From Cristatella mucedo (Eukaryota > Bryozoa > Phylactolaemata > Cristatellidae), in NCBI GenBank assembly GCA_009760855.2, contig WPIO01000012.1, positions 4,484,001 through 4,548,000 on the forward strand: a stretch of DNA of 64,000 bases. The letters are read 5' to 3'. Shown here piece after piece: positions 51,701-59,154 of the stretch. How positions within the stretch are numbered: position 1 is the stretch's first letter; each line of letters starts with the position of its first letter. Both the position numbers and the translations under genes were made by a program. The notes beneath the pieces are model-generated. The model saw only the letters and a list, made by a program, of their open reading frames with translations, did no database searches and was not told where the DNA came from.

Positions 51701-52723
51701 TTGATTAACAAGTTTAATATTTGAGAAAATTTCTATGTATCTTCCTACATGACTCCACAAAGCCTCAAAGACAATGTGTGTGTCACTCTGGTGAGTTTTA
51801 TATAGCTTACTCCCAGCCTAAGTAGGTTTTGTTAGGCATTCAGTGGCCAAGTGATTTCATGGCACGAAACAATGAGAAAGTGAGAATCATTGCAGAGTCA
51901 GGATAGCAGTTGAAGTAGTGAGTAGCATTAAAGTAATAGCTCAGGACCACTGAAAGGATGTGCCATAGTCAGCAGCAAGGTAATGATCGTGGCAGTGAGT
52001 TCTGAAATGTAGGACCTGCAGAGATGCAGGTTCAGAAGTACTTCCACACTCATTTAAGATCGCTCCACGTTTTTTCTTACTTCAGTAAATTATTATTTCA
52101 CATTTTAGTACTCGGAAGAGCCGTGCAGTCTTGGAGAAACTAAGATGGGTGATCGACATTCCTATGAAATCGACATCAGGGCTCTTCAAATAGGAGCCAG
52201 CCTGACTGATGCAGACAAATTTTTGCAGATATTGATGGACCAGTTTCAGCTTACGCCGTTCTCTCAGTAAGTATGACGCTATATCTTTGCTGCTAATAAC
52301 TGAAAGTTAGAGCTGGATTTCACATGGCAAAGGCACTTTACTATACCTCATGCATTATAACAAAATCTTCGGAATCCGTGCTATCGTATTTTAGCTGATT
52401 TTAACCGCAGCTTCTGGATAAGTTTACATAAATCCCAACTCACGTCGAAAGTATTCGTTAATTGGGTTTTTTCTTGCTCCATTCATTCTTCGACTATGGG
52501 TAGTTATAATTTGTAAATTTGTCTTTCTTAACCTCTGGTCTCGATATAACATAGTCAGCAGCTAATAAATGTTAAGTTTTTATTATGAATCCTACTTCGT
52601 GTCTGCTACAGTTAAATTTTTCTTGATGAATTTGATCATTTTATGTTGTGCTTGATGTTGTATATAAAATCATTATACACAAATCTGCACTTGCAACCAA
52701 TAAAGCAGCGTTATAACTGCAAG

Positions 52724-52793
<70 letters not shown>

Positions 52794-54014
52794 GTCTCTC
52801 TGTTCTCTCAGCTCAGCCTAATTATTTGAAGACATTCCTTAACTCTAATAGGCCGTGAACTCTCCTAAATCAAAGCATTTAGCAATGCCTTGAACTAGAC
52901 TCCATCCTTAAAAAGGACTGGGTGACTGACCTCCGAGCATCGTTTTGTTTCTGAAAAATTAGCAAAGAGCTGAGAGCTTGTATTTTAAAGCAACTTAGCT
53001 ATGTCCTAGCAGTGTGCAACCAATTTCCAAGACTCTGATAGCTTCTATTATTGTAGTTCAAGTTGAAACGTGTTACTAAGAAGTATGTCTTCATATTGGC
53101 ACTGCATACTATAACTAAGCATAAAATGAAGCTCTATTGGGCATTTTTTTGCCAATCTTGTAGAGCTACCCAGAATACTTTTAATGTTGACACATAACTA
53201 TAATATGATTTCAGACATTTCGCCTTTGGAAACTAACGTTTTAATGAATCTGCTTCCTTTAGAGTGTATTAAGTTGAGCAACAATACACAGATTAGTTTT
53301 GCTTCTAGGGATTTGAAGGTGCTTTAAAATTATTATAATCTTTAACAATGTCATATCTTCAAAATTGAAAGCATTTGCTTAAATCAGCCTATGTTTTTAA
53401 AAATTCCCGAGACAATATTGCAACAAAGTAAAGTTCACGAGGTTAACAATAAGTGTAGCTAAACGATTGGACACAGAAACCTAGTGACAGGTTGCTTTAC
53501 CTATTGAGAGCCAAGGAAATGATTGTAGGCTGGAGCCAAAGAATGATAACACCTTAAAGTGAGTCTCTGAAGCTTGAAGTCAATGCTCGGACTGACTGCA
53601 AGTCAGCGCACGTTTCAATAACAACGTAAAGAAAATGATCATTTTGAGAATCATGATGGAAGAACTGTTTGTACGGGATGCGAATAGCTGCTACATACTT
53701 TCAATTTCTTGCATGTTTTATACGGTGGTATTCAGGGGTGCAACTGAAAAGAATCTAAATTCAACCTTTCACGATTTTCGTGCTACCTTAAATATGCATT
53801 TATAAACAGCAGGAGTCCGTTTGTGTCAGTTCATCTTTGTCATCATACAATAAAATAGCTAAATTCAGAGCTCAACTCGAAAGCTATAACCACAAGGATA
53901 TTTTAGCACAGGTTCATGCCAACTCAAATAATTCTTACAATAAGGCAGCCCACATCAAGTTAGTAGCTTGATTATGGTTATACTTAAGTGCTCATTGGAA
54001 TGTACCACCCTACC

Positions 54015-54071
<57 letters not shown>

Positions 54072-54538
54072 CGCACGTGTAAAATGTAGATCAAGTCTCT
54101 ATTTTAATAGCTCTGAAATAGACTTACACTACTTCCTTACAAAAATCATTCGTGTTACATACATTTAAAAAGGTTCAGTTTAGAAGTTTTAGCATAGCCC
54201 GCAGAGGGAAAATAGTTATTGGACAAATTATTTACCAAAATATGCAAGAGATGCATGTTATTTAGGTTCATGTCTGCCTAAGTTATTTAAACTGAATTGC
54301 AAGTTACTAACTGTACACAGTTTAAATTTCCTTTGGTCAGTACTTTCCCTAGCTGGATGCGTTTACAGTGAAACAAAGTACTAGTCGAATCGGGGCAGGA
54401 GAAAGTAACACTCGATACATGATAAATAGAAGCCCTATTTTACTTTGTTTTAAAAGGAGTAGACTCAGGGCATATCTTGATTGAAGCCACGTTCATTCAG
54501 GCTGATGTGACGACAGGCACTGTCAACTTTTACGATCT
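25655..54538 (+). CDS. unidentified multi-exon gene (overall span)
   Basis: About 18 short plus-strand segments, each open in one frame, begin after a pyrimidine-rich AG and end at a GT donor (many GTAAGT, GTGAGT or GTAAGA). Neighbouring segments fit in phase in three long runs: 27691 to 31606, 33944 to 43076, and 51534 to 52266. Chance would rarely keep phase over so many junctions. The pieces add up to roughly 780 residues, rich in Leu and helical in look, without a signal peptide, zinc finger or other motif I recognise. Gaps in phase (27204/27691, 31606/33944, 43076/51534 and 52266 onward) suggest missed exons, and the region after 53 kb could be another gene. Start and end codons are not located. 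Introns carry LINE A and B fragments, a foldback and a hAT element. Unlisted intron sequence showed nothing else. Confidence 0.7.
27062..27204 (+). CDS. exon of unidentified gene
   Basis: Begins after 'caaatctatag'. Open for 47 codons: 'GFNCYITKVAAKFSQLMEKE', then 'LSPNFVHRCNANKKALLILN'. The donor 'gtattc' is weak, and its phase (2) does not match the next exon, so the end or an intervening exon is uncertain. Confidence 0.55.
27691..27800 (+). CDS. exon of unidentified gene
   Basis: 36 codons, including 'KVLLTPQFLIQAEIIDRVSY', with donor 'gtaaat' after 'HDEY'. It ends in phase 0 and joins the 28059 exon in frame. Confidence 0.65.
28059..28320 (+). CDS. exon of unidentified gene, longest
   Basis: Begins after a T-rich tract and 'ttttttag'. 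87 open codons, including 'MNLRIHIVLQNLFYYAYYFI', 'KGFNSLPDDLKEATKND' and 'MPCTLTTLLDKKVF'. The donor 'gtgata' leaves one base, which joins 28405 as an Arg codon. An in-frame TAG at the acceptor fixes the start. Confidence 0.7.
28405..28520 (+). CDS. exon of unidentified gene
   Basis: Acceptor 'tttagattgcag', donor 'gtaaga'. 38 codons: 'AMSIAGEKYNDLRLKTCD', then 'FQVLYIGSKAKCHELVENFK'. Ends in phase 0 and fits the exon at 29609. Confidence 0.75.
29609..29768 (+). CDS. exon of unidentified gene
   Basis: Acceptor 'ggatattttttag', donor 'gtattt'. 53 codons, including 'GSLYEDMEKVSQRLFVPECH' and 'HRLFILDLLTWIKSLIKRS'. The leftover G joins TT of the next exon as Val; the intron between them is only about 98 bp. 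Confidence 0.78.
29867..30022 (+). CDS. exon of unidentified gene
   Basis: Acceptor 'gcgtttttgcaag', donor 'gtattt'. 51 codons, including 'KTASEIMCKVHDQSSPSW' and 'QYLPAATNVVLLDLMLNLGN'. The leftover base joins the exon at 31525 as Gly. Confidence 0.78.
30792..30893. repeat. AAAT/TA microsatellite
   Basis: A run of (AAAT)n passes into long (TA)n with a few interruptions, inside an intron. Confidence 0.95.
31525..31606 (+). CDS. exon of unidentified gene
   Basis: Acceptor 'taatcttttaag', donor 'gtaaaa'. 26 codons: 'RHFYYDCSHHGYGNVGELLA', then 'DFIQVA'. Phase fits the exon before it but not the one at 33944, so an exon is probably missing between them. An old LINE B copy lies in that gap. Confidence 0.7.
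32030..32745 (+). mobile_element. old LINE family B fragment
   Basis: It follows the C-terminal part of the 20.6-kb B copy, read in the opposite orientation. Landmarks are 'aatttaggtgtcattttcca', 'cgtcttgacttctgcaactc' (a degenerate form of the RLDFCNS segment) and 'cttatgcgagcttactctgt' near the 3' UTR. Heavily mutated; no open frame. Confidence 0.8.
32746..33440. other. GC-richer block, origin unknown
   Basis: Overlapping frames on both strands (32771-33136 plus, 32746-32988 minus). The minus frame is rich in Ala, Arg and Glu ('KVREAAASLAAARDRLTD') and could form a coiled coil. There are no splice sites or known motifs. It may be the remains of an element other than A or B. Confidence 0.35.
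33944..34146 (+). CDS. exon of unidentified gene
   Basis: Acceptor 'caaaatttatag', donor 'gtaagt'. 67 codons, including 'SEILLSCIPFEVPDQVLEIF' and 'TTTFLKALLHVPSL'. Ends in phase 0 and fits the exon at 36481. Confidence 0.72.
35176..35494. repeat. foldback element (long hairpin)
   Basis: Two arms of about 155 bp (35176-35330 and 35341-35494) are reverse complements with few mismatches, with a loop of about 14 bp around 35335. Outer ends read 'ggctacacatttaattattt' and its complement. Both arms near the loop contain 'ataataatgcactt' and 'ataaagcattatt', which resemble the LINE B tail. No protein. It may be a MITE or two B-tailed copies in inverted array. Confidence 0.9.
36481..36597 (+). CDS. 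exon of unidentified gene
   Basis: 39 codons, including 'RPVVLPAYLSNFYRLWNA' and 'FAHFIPYLFQEAARLK'. Acceptor 'aacctcaag' and donor 'gttaca' are both weak, but the phases (0/0) fit on either side. A long (CT)n run follows at 36675 within the intron. Confidence 0.65.
36675..36742. repeat. (CT)n microsatellite
   Basis: Nearly pure CT over about 68 bases, within the intron after the 36481 exon. Confidence 0.97.
36890..37975 (+). mobile_element. old LINE family B copy, 5'-truncated
   Basis: It starts near RT motif C ('tctctgcggatgacactaac'). It then runs through the C-terminal domain, with frame 37428-37709 reading 'QSVEQRIDLKVLLLTFRSFH' where the long copy has LPVKQLIDFKVLSLTFRSLH. It ends in degenerate 3' UTR and tail near 37975. 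Many frameshifts. Confidence 0.87.
38563..38650 (+). CDS. exon of unidentified gene
   Basis: Acceptor 'actttttttaaag', donor 'gtgagt'. 29 codons: 'SHSIICAESTGYFPSLLN', then 'LAVEESFTIEP'. The leftover G joins the next exon as Asp. Confidence 0.75.
39434..39694 (-). CDS. open frame, unknown
   Basis: An 86-codon minus-strand frame, including 'IITGMLVFTWIDVDFCMERI' and 'KPVRIIRVTNDILGQPTV', ends in TAG. The plus strand is also open here (39483-39698), which lowers the coding signal. No homology recognised; could be a terminal exon or chance. Confidence 0.25.
   Translation of the reverse strand: MTELACMIKDFPIRGQIITGMLVFTWIDVDFCMERIQAMLMHALCKRKPVRIIRVTNDILGQPTVRKNTIKFRATLPLSVRPPFNS
40427..40526 (+). 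CDS. exon of unidentified gene
   Basis: Acceptor 'catatttttag', donor 'gtaagt'. 32 codons: 'LRHDWALSQPVWESFGYREA', then 'MISPGREVVEEL'. Phase fits both neighbours. Confidence 0.78.
40823..40880 (-). mobile_element. short LINE B 3' UTR fragment
   Basis: 'cacagggtcagcaagcgaaa' and 'ggttagtggcaccatgcaca' match the repeated 3' UTR words of B at 20735-20785. Confidence 0.7.
41495..41675 (-). mobile_element. LINE B fragment, C-terminal domain
   Basis: It resembles 21130-21280 of the long copy ('gtcggcaagaagtatttaag', 'aatgaagtaataagttgcag'). Strongly diverged. Confidence 0.65.
42426..42494 (+). CDS. exon of unidentified gene
   Basis: Acceptor 'ggtgatttatag', donor 'gtaagt'. 22 open codons ('NMNTTLMSRIISSIFSYR'). 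Short, but in phase with both the exon before and the exon after. Confidence 0.6.
42645..42728. repeat. (GT)n microsatellite
   Basis: Interrupted GT repeat in the intron between the 42494 and 42948 exons. Confidence 0.95.
42948..43076 (+). CDS. exon of unidentified gene
   Basis: Acceptor 'cattcactttag', donor 'gtgagt'. 42 codons, including 'ISFFQKNALKARPRLTAINM' and 'HVFVIPSYIASIFEE'. If the donor were not used, the frame would stop two bases later (TGA), so this could be a terminal exon. A SPIN-like hAT element begins 25 bp downstream. Confidence 0.68.
43101..43279. mobile_element. SPIN-like hAT non-autonomous element
   Basis: A 179-bp element with inverted ends 'caatggttctcaacct' and 'agtttagaaccaccg'. 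The interior words 'ggggtcgcctacgaccgtca' and 'ggttgccacaacatgaggac' closely match what I remember of short SPIN hAT elements of vertebrates and invertebrates. Flanking 8-mers 'cactagat' and 'aagtggat' agree at 5 of 8 positions, fitting an old hAT duplication. No transposase; it would depend on one in trans. The family name is from memory and not from a database match. Confidence 0.78.
43320..43690 (-). mobile_element. old LINE B fragment
   Basis: It parallels 20860-21420 of the long copy with gaps ('agcatgcgaactaaatttag', 'ttatgcagctttaagtaggc'). No frame. Confidence 0.75.
43910..44081 (+). mobile_element. LINE B 3' tail
   Basis: It holds only the last 170 bp of the element: 'cctaaccatgttattcattt', 'catttccctttgcagcaaat', the terminal stem-loop and a perfect (ATT)n tail at 44051-44080. 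Its integrity suggests a fairly recent, strongly 5'-truncated insertion. Confidence 0.88.
44640..46130. other. GC-rich block, unidentified
   Basis: 1.5 kb clearly richer in G+C than its surroundings. Long frames occur on both strands (184 codons at 45442-44888 minus, 105 at 45857-45540 minus, 109 at 45600-45929 plus). The minus frame is Leu-, Ser- and Cys-rich and has no motif I know. It is probably an element remnant unlike A or B rather than a host gene, since frames on the two strands overlap. Confidence 0.35.
46157..46179. repeat. (CTG)n microsatellite
   Basis: Seven to eight CTG units. Confidence 0.95.
46310..46505 (+). mobile_element. LINE B fragment, RT N-terminal region
   Basis: It corresponds to the reverse complement of about 22440-22250 of the long copy: 'caatatctacattccaggag', 'gaccctattcacactctcct', 'ctgtcatgcataactaactt'. 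Followed at once by a B fragment in the other orientation. Confidence 0.8.
46512..46690 (-). mobile_element. LINE B fragment, RT motif A region
   Basis: It corresponds to about 21855-22015 of the long copy: 'gagcagtgccaaggtgagac', 'agctaccgaaagatccagcg', 'ttttaagcaggtcagtttac'. With the preceding plus-strand piece it forms an inverted pair, probably one copy rearranged by inversion. Confidence 0.8.
46720..49135 (+). mobile_element. old LINE family A copy with insertion
   Basis: It runs from the linker ('aggcttgaacgtcgttttta', compare 705 of the left copy) to the family end 'ggagttaccgatagcgatac' near 49110. The linker breaks at about 46892 and resumes at about 47378 ('cagcagaacagatttcagcc'). 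The RT region is 47380-48400 and includes 'gatcaatcagatgccttcaa' (motif A). A deletion removes the sequence between motifs A and C near 48110. No long frames remain. Confidence 0.87.
46893..47377. mobile_element. unidentified insertion inside LINE A
   Basis: About 485 bp absent from the other A copies. It contains a 108-codon plus frame (46796-47122, which begins in LINE sequence) without known motif. No terminal repeats could be recognised. Its limits are set only by where LINE A homology stops and resumes. Confidence 0.55.
49360..50225 (+). mobile_element. old LINE B copy, C-terminal domain to 3' end
   Basis: Landmarks: 'gtgacatcgaatttctgctt', 'cttgctggtctgccagtctg', 'gaagcttacaagtcatggaa' (LTGLPACAIRRLQVVQ region of the long copy), and 3' signature 'gggttgagttctctgaggat' at about 50173. 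The 128-codon frame 49383-49769 is LINE-derived by-product, not a gene. Confidence 0.85.
50790..51400 (-). mobile_element. LINE B pieces, two joined
   Basis: Two B 3' ends follow each other (50790-50918 and about 50920-50995). Then comes RT sequence jumping to motifs B and C: on the minus strand, 51267-50968 shows 'LGFHCHADDTKVFLCLDSSQ'. The 3' UTR and C-terminal domain are missing between the second tail and RT, so an internal deletion has occurred. Motif C is HADD. Confidence 0.8.
51534..51650 (+). CDS. exon of unidentified gene or of a neighbour
   Basis: Acceptor 'atattttttgtag', donor 'gtcagt'. 39 codons: 'TPVNFKLFWRLLLQVRVTVD', then 'LVSCFHPQLGRQSDRLLKQ'. Ends in phase 0 and fits the exon at 52109. 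A LINE A fragment fills most of the intron between them. Confidence 0.75.
51748..52030 (-). mobile_element. LINE A 3' fragment in intron
   Basis: It matches 60350-60640 of the right-edge copy in the same orientation: 'gagttttatatagcttactc', 'gaagtagtgagtagcattaa', 'aggaccactgaaaggatgtg'. It lies between the 51650 and 52109 exons. Confidence 0.87.
52109..52266 (+). CDS. exon of unidentified gene or of a neighbour
   Basis: Acceptor 'ttcacattttag', donor 'gtaagt'. 52 codons, including 'YSEEPCSLGETKMGDRHSYE' and 'TDADKFLQILMDQFQLTPF'. Good codon flow and a strong donor, but family not recognised. Confidence 0.78.
52725..52790. repeat. (TA)n microsatellite
   Basis: About 33 pure TA units in the intron after the 52109 exon. 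Confidence 0.97.
53215..53318 (+). CDS. possible exon
   Basis: Acceptor 'atatgatttcag', weak donor 'gtgctt'. 34 codons: 'ISPLETNVLMNLLPLECIKL', then 'SNNTQISFASRDLK'. Phase does not fit either neighbour directly. Confidence 0.45.
53520..53640 (-). mobile_element. short LINE B fragment
   Basis: 'ggctggagccaaagaatgat' and 'ttgaagtcaatgctcggact' match 21050-21150 of the long copy. Confidence 0.72.
54015..54080. repeat. TA/TG compound microsatellite
   Basis: (TA)n passes directly into (GT)n. Confidence 0.95.
54457..54538 (+). CDS. exon, unknown protein
   Basis: Acceptor 'tactttgttttaaaag', donor 'gtaagt'. 26 codons after two leading bases: 'VDSGHILIEATFIQADVTTG', then 'TVNFYD'. Phase does not fit the exons listed upstream, so one more exon is missing or it belongs to another transcript. 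Confidence 0.55.
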
Positions 54539-55964
54539 GTAAGTAACAGATTGAAGGGTGCACTAGATTAATGTTCTTCACGTCTGCAGTCTTATGAAAG
54601 TTTTGCCTATGCTATGCTTACTACATGAAAATTAGCCTGTATGGTTTGAACCTTAATAAAGGATGTTACCAGAAATTGTGACTTCTTGTTATTTGCAATT
54701 CTAACTGTGCTGACACAGTAACAAACGACTAAGATAAGCAACACCTTCACACAGTTCTACATGGTTTTGGTTGGAAGGTAATGATGGAGCTAAAGAAGAG
54801 CAAGGCAATATGGAACCTGCTTTTAGACTTAACATGTTTTACTACTGGATAAGCATCTGCTCGCTTGAAGCAAAGACTAGAGCAGCATCAATTCAGTAAG
54901 TACGTGGTGTCCGTGTTTTACTATGCACCTAATGCAACGCCAGACTAATAGCGGCTTGGTTTGCTGTTTGGATATGGTCACCTTCTTCATACTTCTAAGG
55001 GAGGAGGGATTGTTGTTTACTGGATTCCTGGTAAAGGATCACATGTAAAGGCACCACCACAATCGACCTGAGCTGCTGCGGTGTCAACCGTGCAGTTCTG
55101 TATTAAGAGCTTCTCGGCCACAGTACCCAAAGTGTGCCTAACTTCTGGAACTCATCTTGGTCCAAACCAACCGAACCAAGGTCGTCCTCTATATCCTGAT
55201 GCCATAGCCGACATATTTCACTGGTGACCTAGAAGCCGGCCACTCCCATTGGCGCACTGACTCACAGGCCTGGCTGCTTGACGACGACCGTCTGCAGACT
55301 CTAATTGGCAACATCATCCCATCTGACCAGCCTCAGCAGTCCAGCCTGGTGTCTCTACTATCTGAGAAGGAGCTCAGTGGCAGAGGCTCATTATTTGTAT
55401 CATAAATGGCTGCCCTCAGTTTGAGACGTCCCATCATCGTGGAAAACTGGTTTCAGAATCCTTGCCGACAAGAAAGGCAACACGAGCATGCCAGTAAATT
55501 CTTCCCCTTCAAGCTCTTGCCAACATTAAATAAGCTGTTTTCTAGCAGCCTAGTGGGTAGGTTGTTCATGCTCCTGGGTGGCTGTGGGATACTGTCACTG
55601 TAGAAGAGTCGCGTCGTTCCTGATGTGGAGTTCTGTCTAGAGCGATACTTCCTCGCGGTAAGCTCCTTGCACGAGGCTAGAGCTCGGCAAGGTCAAAGTA
55701 GTATGTAGTCAGCTTTCATCGACTTGTGAAGCTCCTTCAGAAGCATTTCAAGTGACTCCCTGCTTGGTGTGCATCGGCATGCCGGAGTGGGTGAGACCTT
55801 CAACCGGTTGGCTACGTGCTTTTATGTAGGCTAGCTCCTCGAGTTTCGAGTGCTTTAGGAGATCCTAATGGCATTTCTTACGATCGCCGGCTTCACCAGG
55901 GCAACTTAATGTTCTTTGATCTGGCAATGGGACCAGTCATCAGATTATCTTTAAAAATAATAAT

Positions 55965-56750
55965 AATAGTAATATTATCATTACACTTGATAAAGCTACC
56001 TCAGAGAACTCATCTTTCAGAGAATCTCTTTCTGAGTGATTTACATTTGCTACGACAGAAATGCGATAGACTGATGAGCCCTATCATGATTGATAAACAG
56101 CAAGCATAACATAATTATTTGAGACATGCACATGGTCAGCATGCAAGTTTGGTTATCGGCAGCATGCAAAAGTGTCAGCTTGCATAACTACGTAAAGGAC
56201 CACAGGGACCCACTTAATGCTGTCATAAATAGGTGAATTTTCAAATACATTTTAAATGGGGTCAAGTCAGGGATGTCGTGATGCAATTCGGGATTGAGTT
56301 CCAGGTTTGGGAGCATGCAACTAAATGCATGATCTCCAAAGGATTTTAGATTTTTATGAATTATAGGTTAACCGTTATATTTCGAAAAGTGGATGATCAG
56401 ATTCTTTGGCTGGTGGGGAGTAGATCTGAGAGGCAGGCTGGAGCCACGGAGCATAGGGACCTCAAAGTGAGTGAGAAAACCTTGAAATCGATCCGTTGAT
56501 TGACGGGTAGCCAGTGCAAGTCGCAGAGAAGTGGTGTGATGCAGCCACTGCCAAGATCACGACCGAGAAGTAGGGCTGTGGAGTGTTGCAGCTGCACTAA
56601 TCGCTTTATTGCACAGGCCAGCAAAGACTGAGTTACAAAAGTCAAGACTGGATGTCAAAAATGCATGGAGCAACTTAGACGTGGTACCCCCATATAAACA
56701 AGCCCGAAGTTTAGCAATGTTATGTAACTTAAAGTAGGCAAACATGATAA
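55965..56750 (-). mobile_element. LINE B copy inserted in the other LINE
   Basis: 3' tail and terminal stem-loop at 55965-56050, 3' UTR, then C-terminal domain at 56645-56397 ('DLHWLPVNQRIDFKVFSLTL'). It is 5'-truncated just before RT. Sequence resembling an RT domain of a different clade begins immediately after it. Confidence 0.88.
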
Positions 56751-57410
56751 GCATGCATGAGTAATATGAAGGCCGGCTTCCGACAGGGCGACCCTCTCTG
56801 CTGATCCTCTATGATCAGGCAATCTTACTGGCTTTCAGATGGCTGTATGTAAGCATAAGTCCTGATTCTAGGTTAGTCAAACCACTCTGACAATCTATGC
56901 TTAGGCAAATGACTTAGTTCTATTCTCAGGCAGCTCATCTGGTCTGCTGATTCTCACGTTCACACCTGAACAGCCTGTGTCGATGCTGGGCATGCAGTTC
57001 CATCCAGTGAAGTGCTGTGTCGCAGCCTGCCATGGTGCTATGGTTGCGCTACTTTAATCACCTTGAATTACAGTCACATAGGTAAGCTGCCTGAGAACGA
57101 GTCTGCGGATAGACTCGGAGCCCTTTAGGTCCTCTGAAAGTGAAGGGGTGAAATGGAGCAGCCTTCTCCTCCCTCACGAGGGAAATTCACCGGTTTCAAT
57201 CCAGTCTTCTAACCTTCAGTCAAAATCATGATGCTCTTCCTACTTTCCACCTGCCTTGGCGGGCCTATCTTTGTCAGGCAAGATATATGGTGAAGGCTGC
57301 TATGAAGCCAGCCAAAAAGTCTCAGCTGGACCTATGTGATTTGATTTTGAGTAGGCACATTTTGCGTTAGCCTCTTAATCTGGGTACAGGCTTGGCATGA
57401 TCCTTTTGAG

Positions 57411-57536
57411 AATGCGTACCGAAAGCCGCTTAGGCTGTGAGTGGGCTATACAAAACTCTCCTGCGTAACACCCACGTGGTCTTTATCACTTTGTGGAGTT
57501 ACTGACGGAGATACATTACATTACATTGCATTGGAA
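57411..57536 (+). mobile_element. LINE A 3' tail, recent
   Basis: Only the last 125 bp of A, nearly identical to the right-edge copy ('gaatgcgtaccgaaagccgc' to 'ggagttactgacggagatac'), with an ATTAC-type tail. It interrupts the R2-like remnant. Confidence 0.92.
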
Positions 57537-57794
57537 GGACACCTCCATGCTTCACAAGTTCATTGCCTGCTGTTCTAGCCCGAGGTCAGAGGTCACCGAC
57601 TGGAGCAAGCACTTGCCATATTAGTTATCAAGCAGTCCTTCGATGGAGGTCTTTCGAAGTATCTGACTCCAGAAGTCTTCGGCCATATCCACAGGGTTGG
57701 CCCAATATGGCTGTGTGGACTCATATGAGTGCCTCATGCTGCCCTTAGTGCCACCTCTCTCTGGCCAACCTTGAGGTATTGGCTGTATTCACCT

Positions 57795-58245
57795 GCATCC
57801 TACCACGGCTTTTCGGAATCCAACATCTTACCAATAACTCATACAAACCTGAAATCCTTTGGTTACCGTTCATTTAGTTTATATGATCCCAACGCCTGGA
57901 ACTGACTTCCGACTTGCGTCAGAACATCCTGTGACTTGACCACATTTAAAAGAGAATTTAAAAACATACCTATTTAAGACAGTATTTACAGGGTCCCGGT
58001 GATCCGTCCAGCAAATGCTTAAGAGGGCTGACACTGTACATGCTGCTGCTAACCATACTGGCATGCTGACCCTGTGCCTGTCATCCCTAACCACGTTAAT
58101 GATGTTGTTTATTAAGCATGATATTACTCACCATTCAATAGCGTTTTCCTTTGCAACACATGTAAAGCACCAATAAAGAGATTGAGTACTCTGAGGGTAC
58201 TTTATCAAGTGCATTATTAATATTATTGTTTATGCCATCGATCAC
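57795..58245 (+). mobile_element. LINE B 3' fragment
   Basis: C-terminal domain end ('cacatttaaaagagaattta'), 3' UTR with the 'catgctgaccctgtgcctgt' words, terminal stem-loop and ATT-rich tail at about 58200-58230. Confidence 0.87.
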
Positions 58246-58356
58246 TTTGTCATGCTGCGAGTGGGTATGTATGTATCCATGTTTCTTGGTCTGTAACTCT
58301 ACAAAGTAATAAAAACTATGCATTGTTAGGCTGGAGAGTTTTGCATAGGGCATTTA

Positions 58357-58500
58357 CAGCCTTAGCGGCAGTCGGCAGGCAGTTGGTAGTTAAACAGACA
58401 TCTCATGCAACAAAAAGAAAGTGGGAAACATTGCGGTTAGGTGATCAGTTGTGTTAGTGAGTAGCCTAGAAGTGTAACCGAGTTCCAGAGGTCAGAGGCT
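58357..58500 (-). mobile_element. LINE A 3' fragment
   Basis: 'ttacagccttagcggcagtc' and 'tgttagtgagtagcctagaa' match 60405-60530 of the right-edge copy. No terminal tail, so it is a broken piece. Confidence 0.75.
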
Positions 58501-58914
58501 AGTTCCGGCCAAACCAACCATACTCCGGCCATGCTGATGCTAGCCATGCCGCCGAGCTATGGTAAAACGAGCTGGCGAAAGCGTAAACCTCTTTATAATA
58601 ACGCATGAGCCAAGAACAACTGGTGAACTAAACAAGTCTACATGGAGGGTCCTATACACAGTGCACTGTGGGGGCGAAAGACGACACAGCAAGCTCGAAC
58701 AAACGTGTTAGTTAGGGTCAGTCGGCTTCTGCAGTCCTGTCGTTGTACCGACTCCGAATCAAACAGTACGAGCGTATGCTGTCCAACACCCGGCTGGCTG
58801 AGTAACTGCTTGGCTATGCGAGTCGACAACCACCACAGTCGAGAGCTTCCACCGAAAGACGCCAACACACGGGGGGTCACGAACAAGCTACCCAGAGAAC
58901 GAGGAATATACATG
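58501..58914. other. GC-rich block, unidentified
   Basis: About 400 bp with frames of over 100 codons on both strands (58638-58971). No motif recognised; bounded by A and B fragments, so probably element-derived. Confidence 0.35.
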
Positions 58915-59154
58915 ATGTGCTTATGCGTGCTGACACTGTTCATGCTGCCACTAACCACATTTGCATGCTGACCCAGTGCATGTAACCCCTAACCATGTTA
59001 TTCATTTTGTTTGTTTTTCAAGCATGATTTTACTTACTATTCTATTGCGTATCACTTTGCAGCAAATGTAAAGCGCCTAGAAAGAGATTAAGTTCTCTGA
59101 GGGCGCTTTATCAAGTGCAATATTATATTATTATTATTATTATTATTATTATTA
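58915..59154 (+). mobile_element. LINE B 3' tail, recent
   Basis: Last 240 bp of B with intact terminal stem-loop ('gtaaagcgcctagaaagaga', then 'gggcgctttatcaagtgcaa') and a (ATT)n tail at 59121-59154. Confidence 0.9.

Larger units (their letters stand above)
54940..57794 (+). mobile_element. degenerate LINE of another type, GxRQGDPLS reverse transcriptase
   Basis: GC-richer plus-strand sequence at 55100-55960 and 56757-57794 carries protein traces. 'DDDRLQTLIGNIIPSDQPQQ' lies near 55280. At 56770 is 'KAGFRQGDPL', the RT motif B form of R2/NeSL-like LINEs. 'LTIYA' and 'NDLVLFSGSSSGLL' near 56890-56940 are motif C, with its first Asp replaced by a stop. A LINE B copy (55965-56750) and a LINE A tail (57411-57536) split it. 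Whether the 55.1-kb part belongs to the same element is inference. No intact frame. Confidence 0.55.
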
